Below are positions 53,262 to 62,330 of a DNA stretch of 64,000 bases, piece by piece. Location of the stretch: assembly GCF_003627955.1 (NCBI RefSeq), contig NZ_RBWS01000007.1, forward strand, positions 248,001 to 312,000. Reading direction: 5' to 3'. Each line of letters starts with the position of its first letter. Positions within the stretch are counted from its first letter, which is position 1. A program made the translations under genes and the position numbers. The notes under the pieces are model-generated. The model saw only the letters and a list, made by a program, of their open reading frames with translations. It searched no databases and had not been told where the DNA came from. Origin of the DNA: Sphingobacterium puteale (GTDB lineage Bacteria > Bacteroidota > Bacteroidia > Sphingobacteriales > Sphingobacteriaceae).

Positions 53262-53325
53262 TTCATAAATTTAGGTTAATAATTGGTTAGTTAAAACACT
53301 TGAAGTTCCCCGCTTCAAGTGTTTT
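53262..53325 (+). repeat. Box-hairpin element, copy C
   Basis: Box TTCATAAATTTAGG plus AGGTTAATAATTGGTTAG from 53262; perfect 13-bp stem aaaacacttgaag (53293-53305) with cttcaagtgtttt (53313-53325), loop TTCCCCG (the same as copy D), T-rich end. It lies 25 bases from the stop of the amino acid dehydrogenase, so on the minus strand the hairpin also serves as that gene's terminator. Confidence 0.78.
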
Positions 53326-53350
53326 TCGTTTAACGACTCCTGTAAAAGAA

Positions 53351-54586
53351 TCAGACCAATTGTTTCAATGCGATTTCATACGCTCTCGAAGAGATCTGTG
53401 TACGGTCTGCCGAAGAATCTCTTATTTTTTTCAAAGCTTCAAAAATCACCTTTGAAACGTCAGAGAAGATCGCATCATCACTCATTTCTATATTTCGCTG
53501 CATTAAATAAGCAAATACCCTCGCCATACCACAATTAGCGATAAAATCAGGGATCACCGCAACATGCTGATCAGCAAACTCCATCACTGGACCATAGAAT
53601 ATTTCCTGATCAGCAAAAGGGACATTTGCGCCAGAAGCAATGACTTCAAGTCCATTTTCAAGGAGCTGCTGGATCTGATCTTTTGAAACCAAACGTGATG
53701 CTGCTGCTGGAACAAAGATATCGGTCTTCAATCCCCATATTTCTTTCTGAATCTGTTCAAATGACATCAAATCCGGTGAATTAAGCTCGTTTCCCTTGCG
53801 ATCCAGGAATAATTGCGTAATCTCCGCTTCGCTGAAGCCTTCCCGATTGATTAAACCACCAGCCCGATCTATAATTCCGACAATTTTCACGCCTAGCTTA
53901 GCGAGGTAGAAAGCTGCGGCAGCGGCAACATTTCCCCAGCCTTGGATGACTGCACGTTTTCCTATACAGTCACTTCCAAAAAGTTGATAATAATGGCGGA
54001 TAGATTCAGAAACTCCATAGCCTGTTATCATGTCTGCAACCTTATATTTACGTTTTAAATCCGGACTGTAGGTATTATCTTCCAACACTTTGGACACTCC
54101 ATAGCGCAACTGTCCTATTTGGTGGATACGGTTGCTCTCATTTACCTTAAAATGTCCATTCAAGATACCTTCCTGCGGATGCCATAGGCCATATTCTTCA
54201 GTCAATGGAATGACATCATGGATTTCATCGATATTAAGATCCCCGCCTGTACCATAGTAATTTTTTAATAACGGCGTCACCACTTTAAACCAACGGTCTA
54301 AAACCTCATTTTTGCGGGGATCATGTGGGTCAAAGTCGATACCGGATTTGGCACCACCGATAGCAGGGCCTGAAACCGTGAACTTTACTTCCATTGTTTT
54401 GGCAAGGGACTCCACTTCATGCCGATCCAGGCCTGCACGCATCCGTGTGCCTCCGCCCGCTGCACCGCCCCGCAACGAATTGATAACAATCCATCCTTTG
54501 GCATCAGTTTCACTATCTTTCCACTCAAATACGATTTCCGGACTCCGGTGCTCAAATGCACGCAATAATTCTTTCATACCCAACAT
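53351..54586 (-). CDS. Glu/Leu/Phe/Val dehydrogenase family amino acid dehydrogenase
   Basis: 411 residues if started at ATG 54586; ATG 54577 (MKELLRAFEHRSP) is equally possible, while an open frame upstream overlaps HPD and is rejected. Domains: SLRGGAAGGGTRMR, KFTVSGPAIGGAKSGIDFDP (catalytic Lys), GTGGDLNIDEIHDV, KRAVIQGWGNVAAAAAFYLAKLGVKIVGIIDRAG (NAD Rossmann), IFVPAAASRLVSKDQIQ and VIASGANVPFADQE. Sitting 4 bases behind HPD, it may deaminate phenylalanine or another amino acid to feed the tyrosine pathway. Copy C of the hairpin element follows its stop. Confidence 0.88.
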   Translation of the reverse strand: MLGMKELLRAFEHRSPEIVFEWKDSETDAKGWIVINSLRGGAAGGGTRMRAGLDRHEVESLAKTMEVKFTVSGPAIGGAKSGIDFDPHDPRKNEVLDRWFKVVTPLLKNYYGTGGDLNIDEIHDVIPLTEEYGLWHPQEGILNGHFKVNESNRIHQIGQLRYGVSKVLEDNTYSPDLKRKYKVADMITGYGVSESIRHYYQLFGSDCIGKRAVIQGWGNVAAAAAFYLAKLGVKIVGIIDRAGGLINREGFSEAEITQLFLDRKGNELNSPDLMSFEQIQKEIWGLKTDIFVPAAASRLVSKDQIQQLLENGLEVIASGANVPFADQEIFYGPVMEFADQHVAVIPDFIANCGMARVFAYLMQRNIEMSDDAIFSDVSKVIFEALKKIRDSSADRTQISSRAYEIALKQLV

Positions 54587-54590
54587 ATCC

Positions 54591-55718
54591 TTATAGATTA
54601 CCTCTGCGTTCCTGTTCACGTTCGATTGCTTCAAAAAGTGCCTTAAAATTGCCGGCGCCAAAACTCTGTGCGCCTTTTCGCTGAATAATCTCATAGAATA
54701 AAGTTGGCCTGTCCTCTACAGGTTTGGTAAAAATCTGAAGGAGATACCCCTCTTCGTCACGATCCACCAAAATACCCAGTTCTTGGATAATCCGGATTTC
54801 CTCATCTATTGCTCCAACCCTTTCTGGTAGCATGTCATAATATGCTTCTGGAGGAGCTCCTAGAAATTCAACCCCTCTGGATTTAAGTTCCCGCACCGTA
54901 CGTACAATATCCTTCGTTGCCAATGCCGCATGCTGCACACCTTCACCCTCATAAAATTCAAGATATTCCTCAATTTGAGATTTCTTTTTTCCCTCGGCAG
55001 GTTCATTAATCGGAAATTTTACATAGCCATTGCCATTACTCATCACCTTACTCATCAGTGCCGAATATTCGGTATTAATCTGCTTATCATCAAAGGACAG
55101 AATGTTGACAAAACCCATCACATCCTGATACCATTGAACTGTTTCATTCATTTTGTTCCAGCCTACATTACCTACGCAATGATCGACATAGAGCAAACCG
55201 GTCTCTGCTGGGTTATAGTCGCTTTCCCATTTTTCATATCCGGGCATAAATAAACCATTGTAGTTCTTTCGCTCCACAAAAAGGTGCACCGTTTCTCCAT
55301 AAGTGTATATCCCTGCCGTCCAGACCTCCCCTTGTTCATCTTTGAGCAATTGCGGTTCCTGATAGACTTTTGCTCCCCTTTTGGTCGTTTCCTCAAATGA
55401 CTTGCGGGCATCATCAACCCATAAAGCCAATATTTTGACGCCATCGCCATGCTTTTTGACATGCTCAGCGATGGGGTGGTCTGATTTAAGGGCTGTGGTC
55501 AGCACCAGCCGTATTTTATCTTGCTTTAAGACATAAGATGCGCGGTCTCTAATACCGGTCTCTGGCCCTGCATAAGCCTCCGACTGAAAACCAAAGGCAG
55601 TTTTGTAATAATGTGCGGCCTGCTTCGCATTCCCCACATAAAATTCAATGTAATCGGTTCCATTAATAGGTAGAAAATCTTGCGCTTGGGCAATCTTCTC
55701 TGCAAATGTATTTGCCAT
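54591..55718 (-). CDS. hppD: 4-hydroxyphenylpyruvate dioxygenase
   Basis: 375 residues, normal for HPD. Two vicinal-oxygen-chelate domains; the C-terminal half holds the iron facial triad: DHCVGNVGWNKM (His), GEGVQHAALATKDI (His), and the Glu in PTLFYEIIQRKG. Catalyses 4-hydroxyphenylpyruvate to homogentisate. It lies 29 bases after the homogentisate dioxygenase gene in the same transcript and 4 before the dehydrogenase. Confidence 0.96.
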   Translation of the reverse strand: MANTFAEKIAQAQDFLPINGTDYIEFYVGNAKQAAHYYKTAFGFQSEAYAGPETGIRDRASYVLKQDKIRLVLTTALKSDHPIAEHVKKHGDGVKILALWVDDARKSFEETTKRGAKVYQEPQLLKDEQGEVWTAGIYTYGETVHLFVERKNYNGLFMPGYEKWESDYNPAETGLLYVDHCVGNVGWNKMNETVQWYQDVMGFVNILSFDDKQINTEYSALMSKVMSNGNGYVKFPINEPAEGKKKSQIEEYLEFYEGEGVQHAALATKDIVRTVRELKSRGVEFLGAPPEAYYDMLPERVGAIDEEIRIIQELGILVDRDEEGYLLQIFTKPVEDRPTLFYEIIQRKGAQSFGAGNFKALFEAIEREQERRGNL

Positions 55719-55747
55719 AATTTATATAAAGGTTATTCGTATTTAAC

Positions 55748-56905
55748 TTAACTCATCCAGGATTTAAAGTAATCGGGATCTTCAATTTTTAACGCCTCTT
55801 CGGTCAACATCAGGGGACGGAAAGGGTCGATCATGACCGCTAGTTCCTCGGTTTTAACTTGTCCAATACTTTTTTCGACCGTACCGGGATGTGGTCCATG
55901 CGGAATACCGCCCGGGTGTAATGTAATCTGTCCTTTTTCAACCGATTTCCGGCTCATAAAATCACCATCCACATAATATAGCACTTCATCCGAGTCTACA
56001 TTGCTGTGGTTATAAGGTGCGGGTACAGATTGCGGATGATAGTCATACAGACGTGGACAAAAACTACACAACACAAAGGTATCAGTTTCAAAAGTCTGAT
56101 GAACAGGTGGTGGCTGATGCAATTTTCCGGTAATTGGCATAAAATCATGAATGGAAAATGCCCAAGGGAAATGATAGCCATCCCAACCAATAAAATCAAA
56201 AGGGTGACTTCCATATATGTAAGGATAAATCAATCCCTGTTTCTTGATTCTCACCTCAAAATCACCAAGCTGGTCAAAAGTTTCCAGATCCTGTGGTACA
56301 CGGATATCCCGCTCAAAAAAGGGAGCATGCTCCATCAGCTGGCCAAATTCATTGCGATACCGCTTTGGCGTACGTACTGGCGAAAACGATTCAACAATAA
56401 ATAATCGGTTGCCTGTCTGATCAAATTCCATCTGGTAAATTGTACCCCTAGGGACGACCAGATAATCTCCATACTGAAAAGGAATACTTCCGTAGCCCGT
56501 CTTGAGTTTCCCTGTTCCCTGGTGCACGAAAATAATTTCATCGGCCTGGCTATTTTTATAAAAATAATCCGTCATGGACTGACGAGGAGCGGCCAGTGAA
56601 ATGTGTAGGTCCTGGTTGACCAGAACAGGTGTACGGCTTTCTAGGTAATCATCTTTGGCCTGAACCTGAAATCCTTTTAAACTGGTATGTTTAAGATGTT
56701 TTTCACGGGCAATCTTTGGAGTGACATCATAGGGTTCACGGATCTGTTTGACCAACGTAGGCGGGTGGCAATGATACACGAGCGAATAAAGACTGGAAAA
56801 GCCATGAGTAGAAACCAATTCTTCAGCATAGAGCGTATGATCGGGCTTTCTAAAAACAGTATGTCGCTGTGCTGGAATTTGCCCTTGTTTAACATAAAAT
56901 GGCAT
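55748..56905 (-). CDS. hmgA: Homogentisate 1,2-dioxygenase
   Basis: 385 residues from ATG 56905 (MPFYVKQGQIPAQRHTVFRK); an extended frame of 23 codons upstream is not family sequence. The cupin domain in the C-terminal half has the metal residues (HPGGIPHGPHPGTVE: two His and Glu) and GYHFPWAFSIHDFMPITGKLHQPPPVHQTFETD. It opens the ring of homogentisate to maleylacetoacetate. First gene of the minus-strand unit; divergent, across a 313-base gap (56906-57218) with a -7 box for the other side, from fumarylacetoacetase. Length is at the short end of the family. Confidence 0.94.
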   Translation of the reverse strand: MPFYVKQGQIPAQRHTVFRKPDHTLYAEELVSTHGFSSLYSLVYHCHPPTLVKQIREPYDVTPKIAREKHLKHTSLKGFQVQAKDDYLESRTPVLVNQDLHISLAAPRQSMTDYFYKNSQADEIIFVHQGTGKLKTGYGSIPFQYGDYLVVPRGTIYQMEFDQTGNRLFIVESFSPVRTPKRYRNEFGQLMEHAPFFERDIRVPQDLETFDQLGDFEVRIKKQGLIYPYIYGSHPFDFIGWDGYHFPWAFSIHDFMPITGKLHQPPPVHQTFETDTFVLCSFCPRLYDYHPQSVPAPYNHSNVDSDEVLYYVDGDFMSRKSVEKGQITLHPGGIPHGPHPGTVEKSIGQVKTEELAVMIDPFRPLMLTEEALKIEDPDYFKSWMS

Positions 56906-57169
56906 AATTCTACGATTTAAAACGGTTATAAAAAATAAATGAATATCAACGTTGCCAATAGCATCGATTGGCAAAAAATTCGAGGGGATTAGTATTGGGC
57001 AAAAACGATATCAGCTATAATTGCTCTATTAAAAGCAATATAGGGCATGGATGACGCAAAGCGATGTATTCCACGATTGATCATTTTTACTAGTTTATAA
57101 TGTTATAATAAAGGTAAGAATATTTTTCTGTTTTCAAGTGAAGAAATATTTTTTTCAAAACTTATACGA

Positions 57170-57177
57170 TATATTTG
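57170..57177 (+). promoter_or_regulatory. -7 promoter box (TATATTTG) of the fumarylacetoacetase unit
   Basis: TATATTTG is an exact TAnnTTTG match, 41 bases upstream of the ATG at 57219. No sharp -33 TTTG is visible; a T-run occupies that position. In the rest of the gap 56906-57218 no comparable site was seen for the divergent hmgA gene. Confidence 0.5.
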
Positions 57178-57218
57178 TGTCGCATTCAAAGATTGAATAA
57201 CCAATAGAATATTCCGAT

Positions 57219-58193
57219 ATGAGAATTGTTACGTGCACGAAAAATGGCCAACATGAATTAGGTATTATAATCAATGACCGGGTATACACCTGCTCGGAGA
57301 TAGCCCCTTCCCTTCCGACCGATATGGCTGATTTTTTGATCCGTGGAGATGAAGCCATAAATGATTTAGAGTATTATCATATTGCGTTGACGGAAGGTCG
57401 GATATCGAGACCTTACCAGTTATTACAAGATAGTCAGCTTGTTGCACCGATACCGCACCCGACATCAGTGCGTGATGCCTATGCTTTTCGGCAGCACGTA
57501 GCGACCTCAAGAAGAAACCGCGGACTGGATATGATTCCGGAATTCGATGAATTTCCTGTTTTTTACTTTTCCAATCATCAGGCCATACAAGGCCCTGGCC
57601 CGGTACAATGTATGCCACTCCATCTTGAGCAACTGGATTTTGAACTTGAAGTGGCCATCGTAATCAATAAAACAGGTATAAATATCCCTGCCTCAGAGGC
57701 TGATAAATATATTGCCGGATACATGATCATGAATGATTTTAGCGCGCGAAAACTCCAGATGGACGAGATGAAATTAAGTCTTGGGCCTGCCAAAGGAAAG
57801 GATTTTGCTACGGCAATTGGTCCATGGCTAGTCACCAAGGACGAATTGGAACCTTATAAAATTAATTCTTCAGGAGATCATATCGGTGACAGATACAATC
57901 TCGACATGTCATGCCGCGTGAATGGTCAACAGGTTTCTTCCGGTAATTTTGCTACGATGCACTGGACATTTGCCGAAATTATCGAACGCGTCTCCTATGG
58001 TGTGCGTCTCTTTCCGGGAGATGTGATCGGTTCCGGAACAGTTGGAACAGGATGTTTTTTAGAACTCAACGGCACTGGACGCATGGAGAATCCTGCTCAT
58101 CAGGATCAATGGTTGCAGGTAGGCGACCAGATCGAGCTGGAAGTAACAGGTCTGGGCAAGCTTTCCAATTCCGTTGTATTATACCACCAATAA
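57219..58193 (+). CDS. fahA: Fumarylacetoacetate hydrolase family protein
   Basis: 324 residues. FAH fold: LVAPIPHPTSVRDAYAFRQHV, FDFELEVAIVINKTG (metal Glu pair; here LDFELEVAIVI), YIAGYMIMNDFSARKLQMDEMKLSLGPAKGKDFATAIGPWLV (Asp and Lys), NLDMSCRVNGQQVSSGNFATMHWTFAEIIERVSYGVRLFPGDVIGSGTVGTGC. In this setting it very likely cleaves fumarylacetoacetate to fumarate and acetoacetate, the last step of tyrosine breakdown. No maleylacetoacetate isomerase is visible. Flavin reductase gene follows after 12 bases. Confidence 0.92.
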   Translation: MRIVTCTKNGQHELGIIINDRVYTCSEIAPSLPTDMADFLIRGDEAINDLEYYHIALTEGRISRPYQLLQDSQLVAPIPHPTSVRDAYAFRQHVATSRRNRGLDMIPEFDEFPVFYFSNHQAIQGPGPVQCMPLHLEQLDFELEVAIVINKTGINIPASEADKYIAGYMIMNDFSARKLQMDEMKLSLGPAKGKDFATAIGPWLVTKDELEPYKINSSGDHIGDRYNLDMSCRVNGQQVSSGNFATMHWTFAEIIERVSYGVRLFPGDVIGSGTVGTGCFLELNGTGRMENPAHQDQWLQVGDQIELEVTGLGKLSNSVVLYHQ

Positions 58194-58205
58194 TCTATAC
58201 AAAAA

Positions 58206-59108
58206 ATGAATTCTTCTTCTTTCGATACAGTTACTTTTGAGTCCTCGGCTGATAAAACCATCATTGATAATTTAATCAAATATGCCATTGCGCCTCGTCC
58301 CATCTGTTTTGCGAGTACAATCGATGCAGCGGGCAATGTCAACCTGAGTCCTTTCAGCTACTTCAATCTGATGTCACACCAACCACCAATATGCGTGTTC
58401 TCACCCTTGCGTCGCATGCGTGATGGCAGTACCAAGCATACACTGGACAATATTCAGGAAGTCAATGAGGTCGTCATCAATATCGTCAACTATGCGATGG
58501 TACAGCAACAGTCACTGGCCAGTACTGAGTACAACAAGGAGGTAAATGAATTTGACAAATCTGGATTTACACCGATCCCATCATTACACGTTCGTCCACC
58601 GCGGGTAGCGGAATCTCCGGTTCAACTGGAATGTCGTGTGAGAGAAGTGATCGCCCTGAGCGACGAACCCGGCGCAGGAAATCTCGTTATTGCAGAGGTA
58701 CTCTATATGCATGTGCACAAAGAACTCTTGCACAAAAACAATACGATAAAACAAGAGGAACTAGATCTGGTCGCCCGTCTCGGCGGCGATTGGTACTGCC
58801 GTGTAACCAATGAAAACCTCTTTATTGTTCCTAAACCACTCCGCAATCTGGGTATTGGCGTAGATCAGCTGCCCGAAAGTATTCGCCTTTCCAAAGTACT
58901 TACCGGAAACCATCTCGGGTTACTGGCCAATGTAGAATCTTTGCCAGTTTTAGAGCAGGCCTCCCAGGAGGATAAATATTTAAACTACCTCCGGCTGAAC
59001 TTTAAGCAAGACTCACCACGATTGACACAAAAAGTACATGAATACGCGGCGCAATTGTTGGATACGGAGCAATTAGACAAAGCATGGCAGGTACTATTGA
59101 GCCTATAA
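58206..59108 (+). CDS. Flavin reductase-like FMN-binding protein
   Basis: 300 residues. Features of the flavin-reductase (DIM6/NTAB) family: LIKYAIAPRPICFASTIDAAGNVNLSPFSYFNLMSHQPPICVFSPLRRMRDGSTKHTLDNIQEVNEVVINIVNYAMVQQQ. The C-terminal part adds about 100 residues not seen in the basic family. It follows fahA directly and ends just before a terminator, so it belongs to the tyrosine catabolism unit; such genes commonly accompany it in Bacteroidota, but their role there is not known. Confidence 0.88.
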   Translation: MNSSSFDTVTFESSADKTIIDNLIKYAIAPRPICFASTIDAAGNVNLSPFSYFNLMSHQPPICVFSPLRRMRDGSTKHTLDNIQEVNEVVINIVNYAMVQQQSLASTEYNKEVNEFDKSGFTPIPSLHVRPPRVAESPVQLECRVREVIALSDEPGAGNLVIAEVLYMHVHKELLHKNNTIKQEELDLVARLGGDWYCRVTNENLFIVPKPLRNLGIGVDQLPESIRLSKVLTGNHLGLLANVESLPVLEQASQEDKYLNYLRLNFKQDSPRLTQKVHEYAAQLLDTEQLDKAWQVLLSL

Positions 59109-59191
59109 AAACTTCGATGCACAATACTACAAATAGGCAAACATATAAAAATATCGGGAACACAATACCTATTACACATCTACAGAAATCC

Positions 59192-59223
59192 GGAAGCATA
59201 GACCGACAGCTATGCTTCCTTTT
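59192..59223 (+). terminator. Terminator overlapping the end of the convergent oxidase gene
   Basis: 10-bp stem ggaagcatag (59192-59201) with ctatgcttcc (59210-59219), 8-base loop, then TTTT. It ends the fahA/flavin reductase unit and overlaps the last codons of the minus-strand FAD oxidoreductase gene (stop at 59210-59212). Confidence 0.82.
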
Positions 59224-60838
59224 GACCAAGGTCAGCTAGAACCTGATCGGTTATGGTGATTCCCTGATAAAAGGCTTCCTCAAAGATAGATATACCACTT
59301 AAATCAGAATGTGCAAAATAGACTTTATCAGCAATAGGTTTTGTCAGTTCGGTACGCGCTTCGTCTGATAGAAAACCACTGACAGGGCTGACCATGCCAT
59401 GTCCGTGTCGAAAAATTTCAATACTGATGACTTCATTTTCTATTCCATAATGTGCCTTCTCCAGATCTTCCATAATAAACTCTTTCCATTGCTGGTCTGT
59501 CCACTGATATAGCTGCTTCCGGTTTCCGTTGAGGTCCCCATCTCCCAGGCTATGATAGTAGGTAATCACAAAAGGGCTTTGCAGCTGATTTAGGCTTTGG
59601 TGCTGATCATAGACATAGCCCAATCCTTTTCCGTCATAAATAATATTTTCCCAGGAAAGTGTCGCACCATCTGTAAAAGGGAAACGATGCAAGACAATAG
59701 TCGCTACGATCCAGGGTGCATAATGAAATTTTTTCGTCAATGCCGTACGGTTTGGCAATAGATACTGATTGACAAACTGTGGGCAGCAATTGATCACCTT
59801 CTGGGCTCTGATAGTCTTTGACAATTTCGCTTTATCGTCGAAGACCGACACTTCCACAGCATCTTGCCCAACATGTATCTGATAAGCCAGATGTTGATTC
59901 AATACCCTGCCATCCGCATATTTTTTTAAATGGCTGACCAATCGCCCATTCCCTTCCTGCCAGGTGAGCACCAGATCCTGGTAGGCAGACCAATCGTGCT
60001 TTCGGCTCGCAAAGTAATGTATAGCAGCAAAAGCAGAAGTGGCTGCGATACCGGTACCATAATCGTCACGACAACAGTAGTTCACATAACTAAAAACAGG
60101 TTCCGTCTTATACCCCTCTGATTCCATCCATGAACGCATCGTCAGTACATCCAATCTTTTGAGATAAGCCGACTGCGAAGCATTACGCATCGGGATATCA
60201 AAAACGTACTTTCCATCGCTATCTTTCAATTGCTTAAACTGACCCATCTGTGTCATAAAACGATCTATTTCAGCCGCCTCCTGCTGGGACAATCCATAGC
60301 TGGGAACAATGCCTTCCTGCCAGATATTATGAATAAAAAGTCGTTCCTGCGGGGCAAAGGACAATTGTTCAGCATCAAATAATGGAACACCTTCATTCGT
60401 CCAGCCGACGATAATTTTCGATTCTTCCAAAAACCGCAGCAACTCCTTATTGGAAGCATTCGGAATAGGAAGATAATGTGCTCCTAACGGATAACGACTA
60501 TGAGCATTCTCGCCATGACGCGCATTGCCCCCTACTTCAGACTCCATATCCAAAAGCAGAAAATTGCTCATTCCCTTTTGTTGCAAACGATAAGCAGCCG
60601 ATAGTCCGGTTACACCAGCACCGAGAATCAGAATAGGTATTTCAACCACTGCTGTAGGTTTGGGAAAATCTTGAAATCGCAGACGGTGGCCCAAAATATG
60701 ATCTGTCCCCGTCAGGCGCAAAAAAATACGGTTCACCTTTTTCTTACAGGCCCGAGCAAACTGCAGGCCGATTGTCCCCAAGAATGCAAGCTTGAGAAAA
60801 TCACGCCGCGAGGGATTAAATCTTACTCCATTCTTCAT
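59210..60838 (-). CDS. Tat-exported FAD-dependent oxidoreductase, amine oxidase-like
   Basis: 542 residues from ATG 60838. N-terminus has a twin-arginine signal (PSRRDFLKLAFLGTIGLQFARACKKK), with a possible lipobox (RAC). FAD-binding starts VEIPILILGAGVTGLSAAYRLQQKGMSNFLLLDMESEVGGNARHGENA, typical of monoamine or polyamine oxidase-type flavoproteins. C-terminal YFAHSDLSGISIFEEAFYQGITITDQVLADL closes the FAD fold. Overlaps the spermidine-synthase-like gene by 23 bases, so it is translationally coupled. Probably oxidises an amine made or carried by that system in the periplasm. Confidence 0.88.
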   Translation of the reverse strand: MKNGVRFNPSRRDFLKLAFLGTIGLQFARACKKKVNRIFLRLTGTDHILGHRLRFQDFPKPTAVVEIPILILGAGVTGLSAAYRLQQKGMSNFLLLDMESEVGGNARHGENAHSRYPLGAHYLPIPNASNKELLRFLEESKIIVGWTNEGVPLFDAEQLSFAPQERLFIHNIWQEGIVPSYGLSQQEAAEIDRFMTQMGQFKQLKDSDGKYVFDIPMRNASQSAYLKRLDVLTMRSWMESEGYKTEPVFSYVNYCCRDDYGTGIAATSAFAAIHYFASRKHDWSAYQDLVLTWQEGNGRLVSHLKKYADGRVLNQHLAYQIHVGQDAVEVSVFDDKAKLSKTIRAQKVINCCPQFVNQYLLPNRTALTKKFHYAPWIVATIVLHRFPFTDGATLSWENIIYDGKGLGYVYDQHQSLNQLQSPFVITYYHSLGDGDLNGNRKQLYQWTDQQWKEFIMEDLEKAHYGIENEVISIEIFRHGHGMVSPVSGFLSDEARTELTKPIADKVYFAHSDLSGISIFEEAFYQGITITDQVLADLGQKEA

Positions 60839-62330
60839 CAAAATACCGCACTAAAATCTGATTGTCCAAACGGTTTATTTCTACATGATCCGCACGCATG
60901 TCGGCTGGAAACTCAGTCAGTTCTCTAAAATGATAATTGTAATACCGCAGCTTATCCACCCGTCGGGCAATATGCTTAAACTGTTGTGTCATATTCGCTG
61001 AAAATAGACAAAACCCCCATTCGCCGAAGGATGGTACATAGGTGTGATAGGCGACAGTATTTGGAAAAACCGTGCTGATTGTCTCATGGATACACCAGTA
61101 AGATTTGGGTGCAAAATAAGGCGAAGTTGTCTGTACGGACACCATCGTATGGGGTGTCATAAGCGGTAGTAGACTTTGATAAAAACTTGTCGTATATAAT
61201 TTTCCAAGACTATAATTTGAAGGATCCGGAAAATCTATAATCATGACATCGAATTTTTCCTTTGCAGACTTTGCCCAGATAAATGCATCCTGATTGATCA
61301 CCTTTACTCTTGGGTCGTTTAGCGAGCCTTTGTTGTGACCGACCAGTAGTTCATTTGTTTGAAACAATTTGGTCATCCCCTCGTCCAGATCCACCAATGT
61401 AACCTTTTTTACACCTGGATATTTCAGGACCTCCCGGACAGCGAGCCCGTCTCCACCACCAAATACCAAGACATGCGATACATCTTTGGCCATAGACATC
61501 GCCGGATGCACTAAAACCTCGTGATACCGATATTCATCCTTGGTGTTGAACTGCAAATTATTGTTTAGAAACAAATGATATTCTCCCTTGCTCTCCGTCA
61601 GAACAATACGTTGATAGGGTGTAGAATGTTTATAGACAATATTATTCCCATATAATTGACTTTCGGAATATTTAAGCAAATCATCGGAATAAAAAAACAC
61701 AGCCGAAAGCAATGCCAGACAAACTAGTGACTTGGCTTTAATCCAGTTGGGATTTTTAAGTCTTTTAGCGAGATAGAATGATAGAAAGACGCCTACCAAA
61801 ATATTAATGATCCCAAAAAACAGTGATGTTCCCATCACGCCCAACCGGGGAATCAGCAGGATAGGAAACAGCACAGAAGCGATTAATGCGCCGATATAAT
61901 CAAAGGCAAATACATTGGAAACCAAATCTCTAAACTGAACCCTATCTTTTAGAATATTCATCAATAAGGGTATCTCCATACCACAGAGACAGCCTGTCAG
62001 AAAAACAAAGAAATAGAGTACAAATTGAAAGTGCTCGACCTGCTGAAACAGTAAAAATAAAACGACGGAACTGCAACCGCCAATGACCCCGATCAACAGT
62101 TCAATATCAATAAACCGGTCAAAAAGGTTTTTGGTGATGTATTTCGCTAAAAAAGATCCCACCCCCATCGAGAACAGGTAGGTACCGATTATAAATGAAA
62201 ACTGCTTGACTGAATCTCCCAATAAATAGCTCGCCAATGCACCCGCAACCAGCTCGTAGATGAGCCCGCAAGTAGCAATGACAAATACCGCAAATAAGAG
62301 AAAAATGGGCAGATTGCTCTTTTTACCCAT
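60816..62330 (-). CDS. Membrane spermidine synthase-like protein
   Basis: 504 residues. The N-terminal half has about seven hydrophobic helices (FLLFAVFVIATCGLIYELVAGALASYLLG, FSFIIGTYLFSMGVGSFLA, LIGVIGGCSSVVLFLLF, FVLYFFVFLTGCLCGMEIPLLMNIL, LIASVLFPILLIP); the C-terminal half is a spermidine synthase Rossmann domain: VLVFGGGDGLAVREVLKYPGVKKVTLVDLDEGMTKLF, NDPRVKVINQDAFIWAKSAKEKFDVMIIDFPDPSNY. The SAM-type motif GGGDG is intact, with the DxPDP region. It should transfer an aminopropyl-type group at the membrane, or methyl. Overlaps the DUF350 gene by 8 bases. Confidence 0.9.
   Translation of the reverse strand: MGKKSNLPIFLLFAVFVIATCGLIYELVAGALASYLLGDSVKQFSFIIGTYLFSMGVGSFLAKYITKNLFDRFIDIELLIGVIGGCSSVVLFLLFQQVEHFQFVLYFFVFLTGCLCGMEIPLLMNILKDRVQFRDLVSNVFAFDYIGALIASVLFPILLIPRLGVMGTSLFFGIINILVGVFLSFYLAKRLKNPNWIKAKSLVCLALLSAVFFYSDDLLKYSESQLYGNNIVYKHSTPYQRIVLTESKGEYHLFLNNNLQFNTKDEYRYHEVLVHPAMSMAKDVSHVLVFGGGDGLAVREVLKYPGVKKVTLVDLDEGMTKLFQTNELLVGHNKGSLNDPRVKVINQDAFIWAKSAKEKFDVMIIDFPDPSNYSLGKLYTTSFYQSLLPLMTPHTMVSVQTTSPYFAPKSYWCIHETISTVFPNTVAYHTYVPSFGEWGFCLFSANMTQQFKHIARRVDKLRYYNYHFRELTEFPADMRADHVEINRLDNQILVRYFDEEWSKI

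Noticed and set aside
52766..53325. The three hairpin copies looked at first like a short CRISPR or tandem repeat array.
   Set aside because: Spacing is about 200 and 290 bases, stems differ in sequence, the array has no spacers of even length, and no cas gene is near.
56006..56404. 132-codon frame antisense to homogentisate dioxygenase.
   Set aside because: Shadow of a strongly conserved enzyme frame; no independent support.
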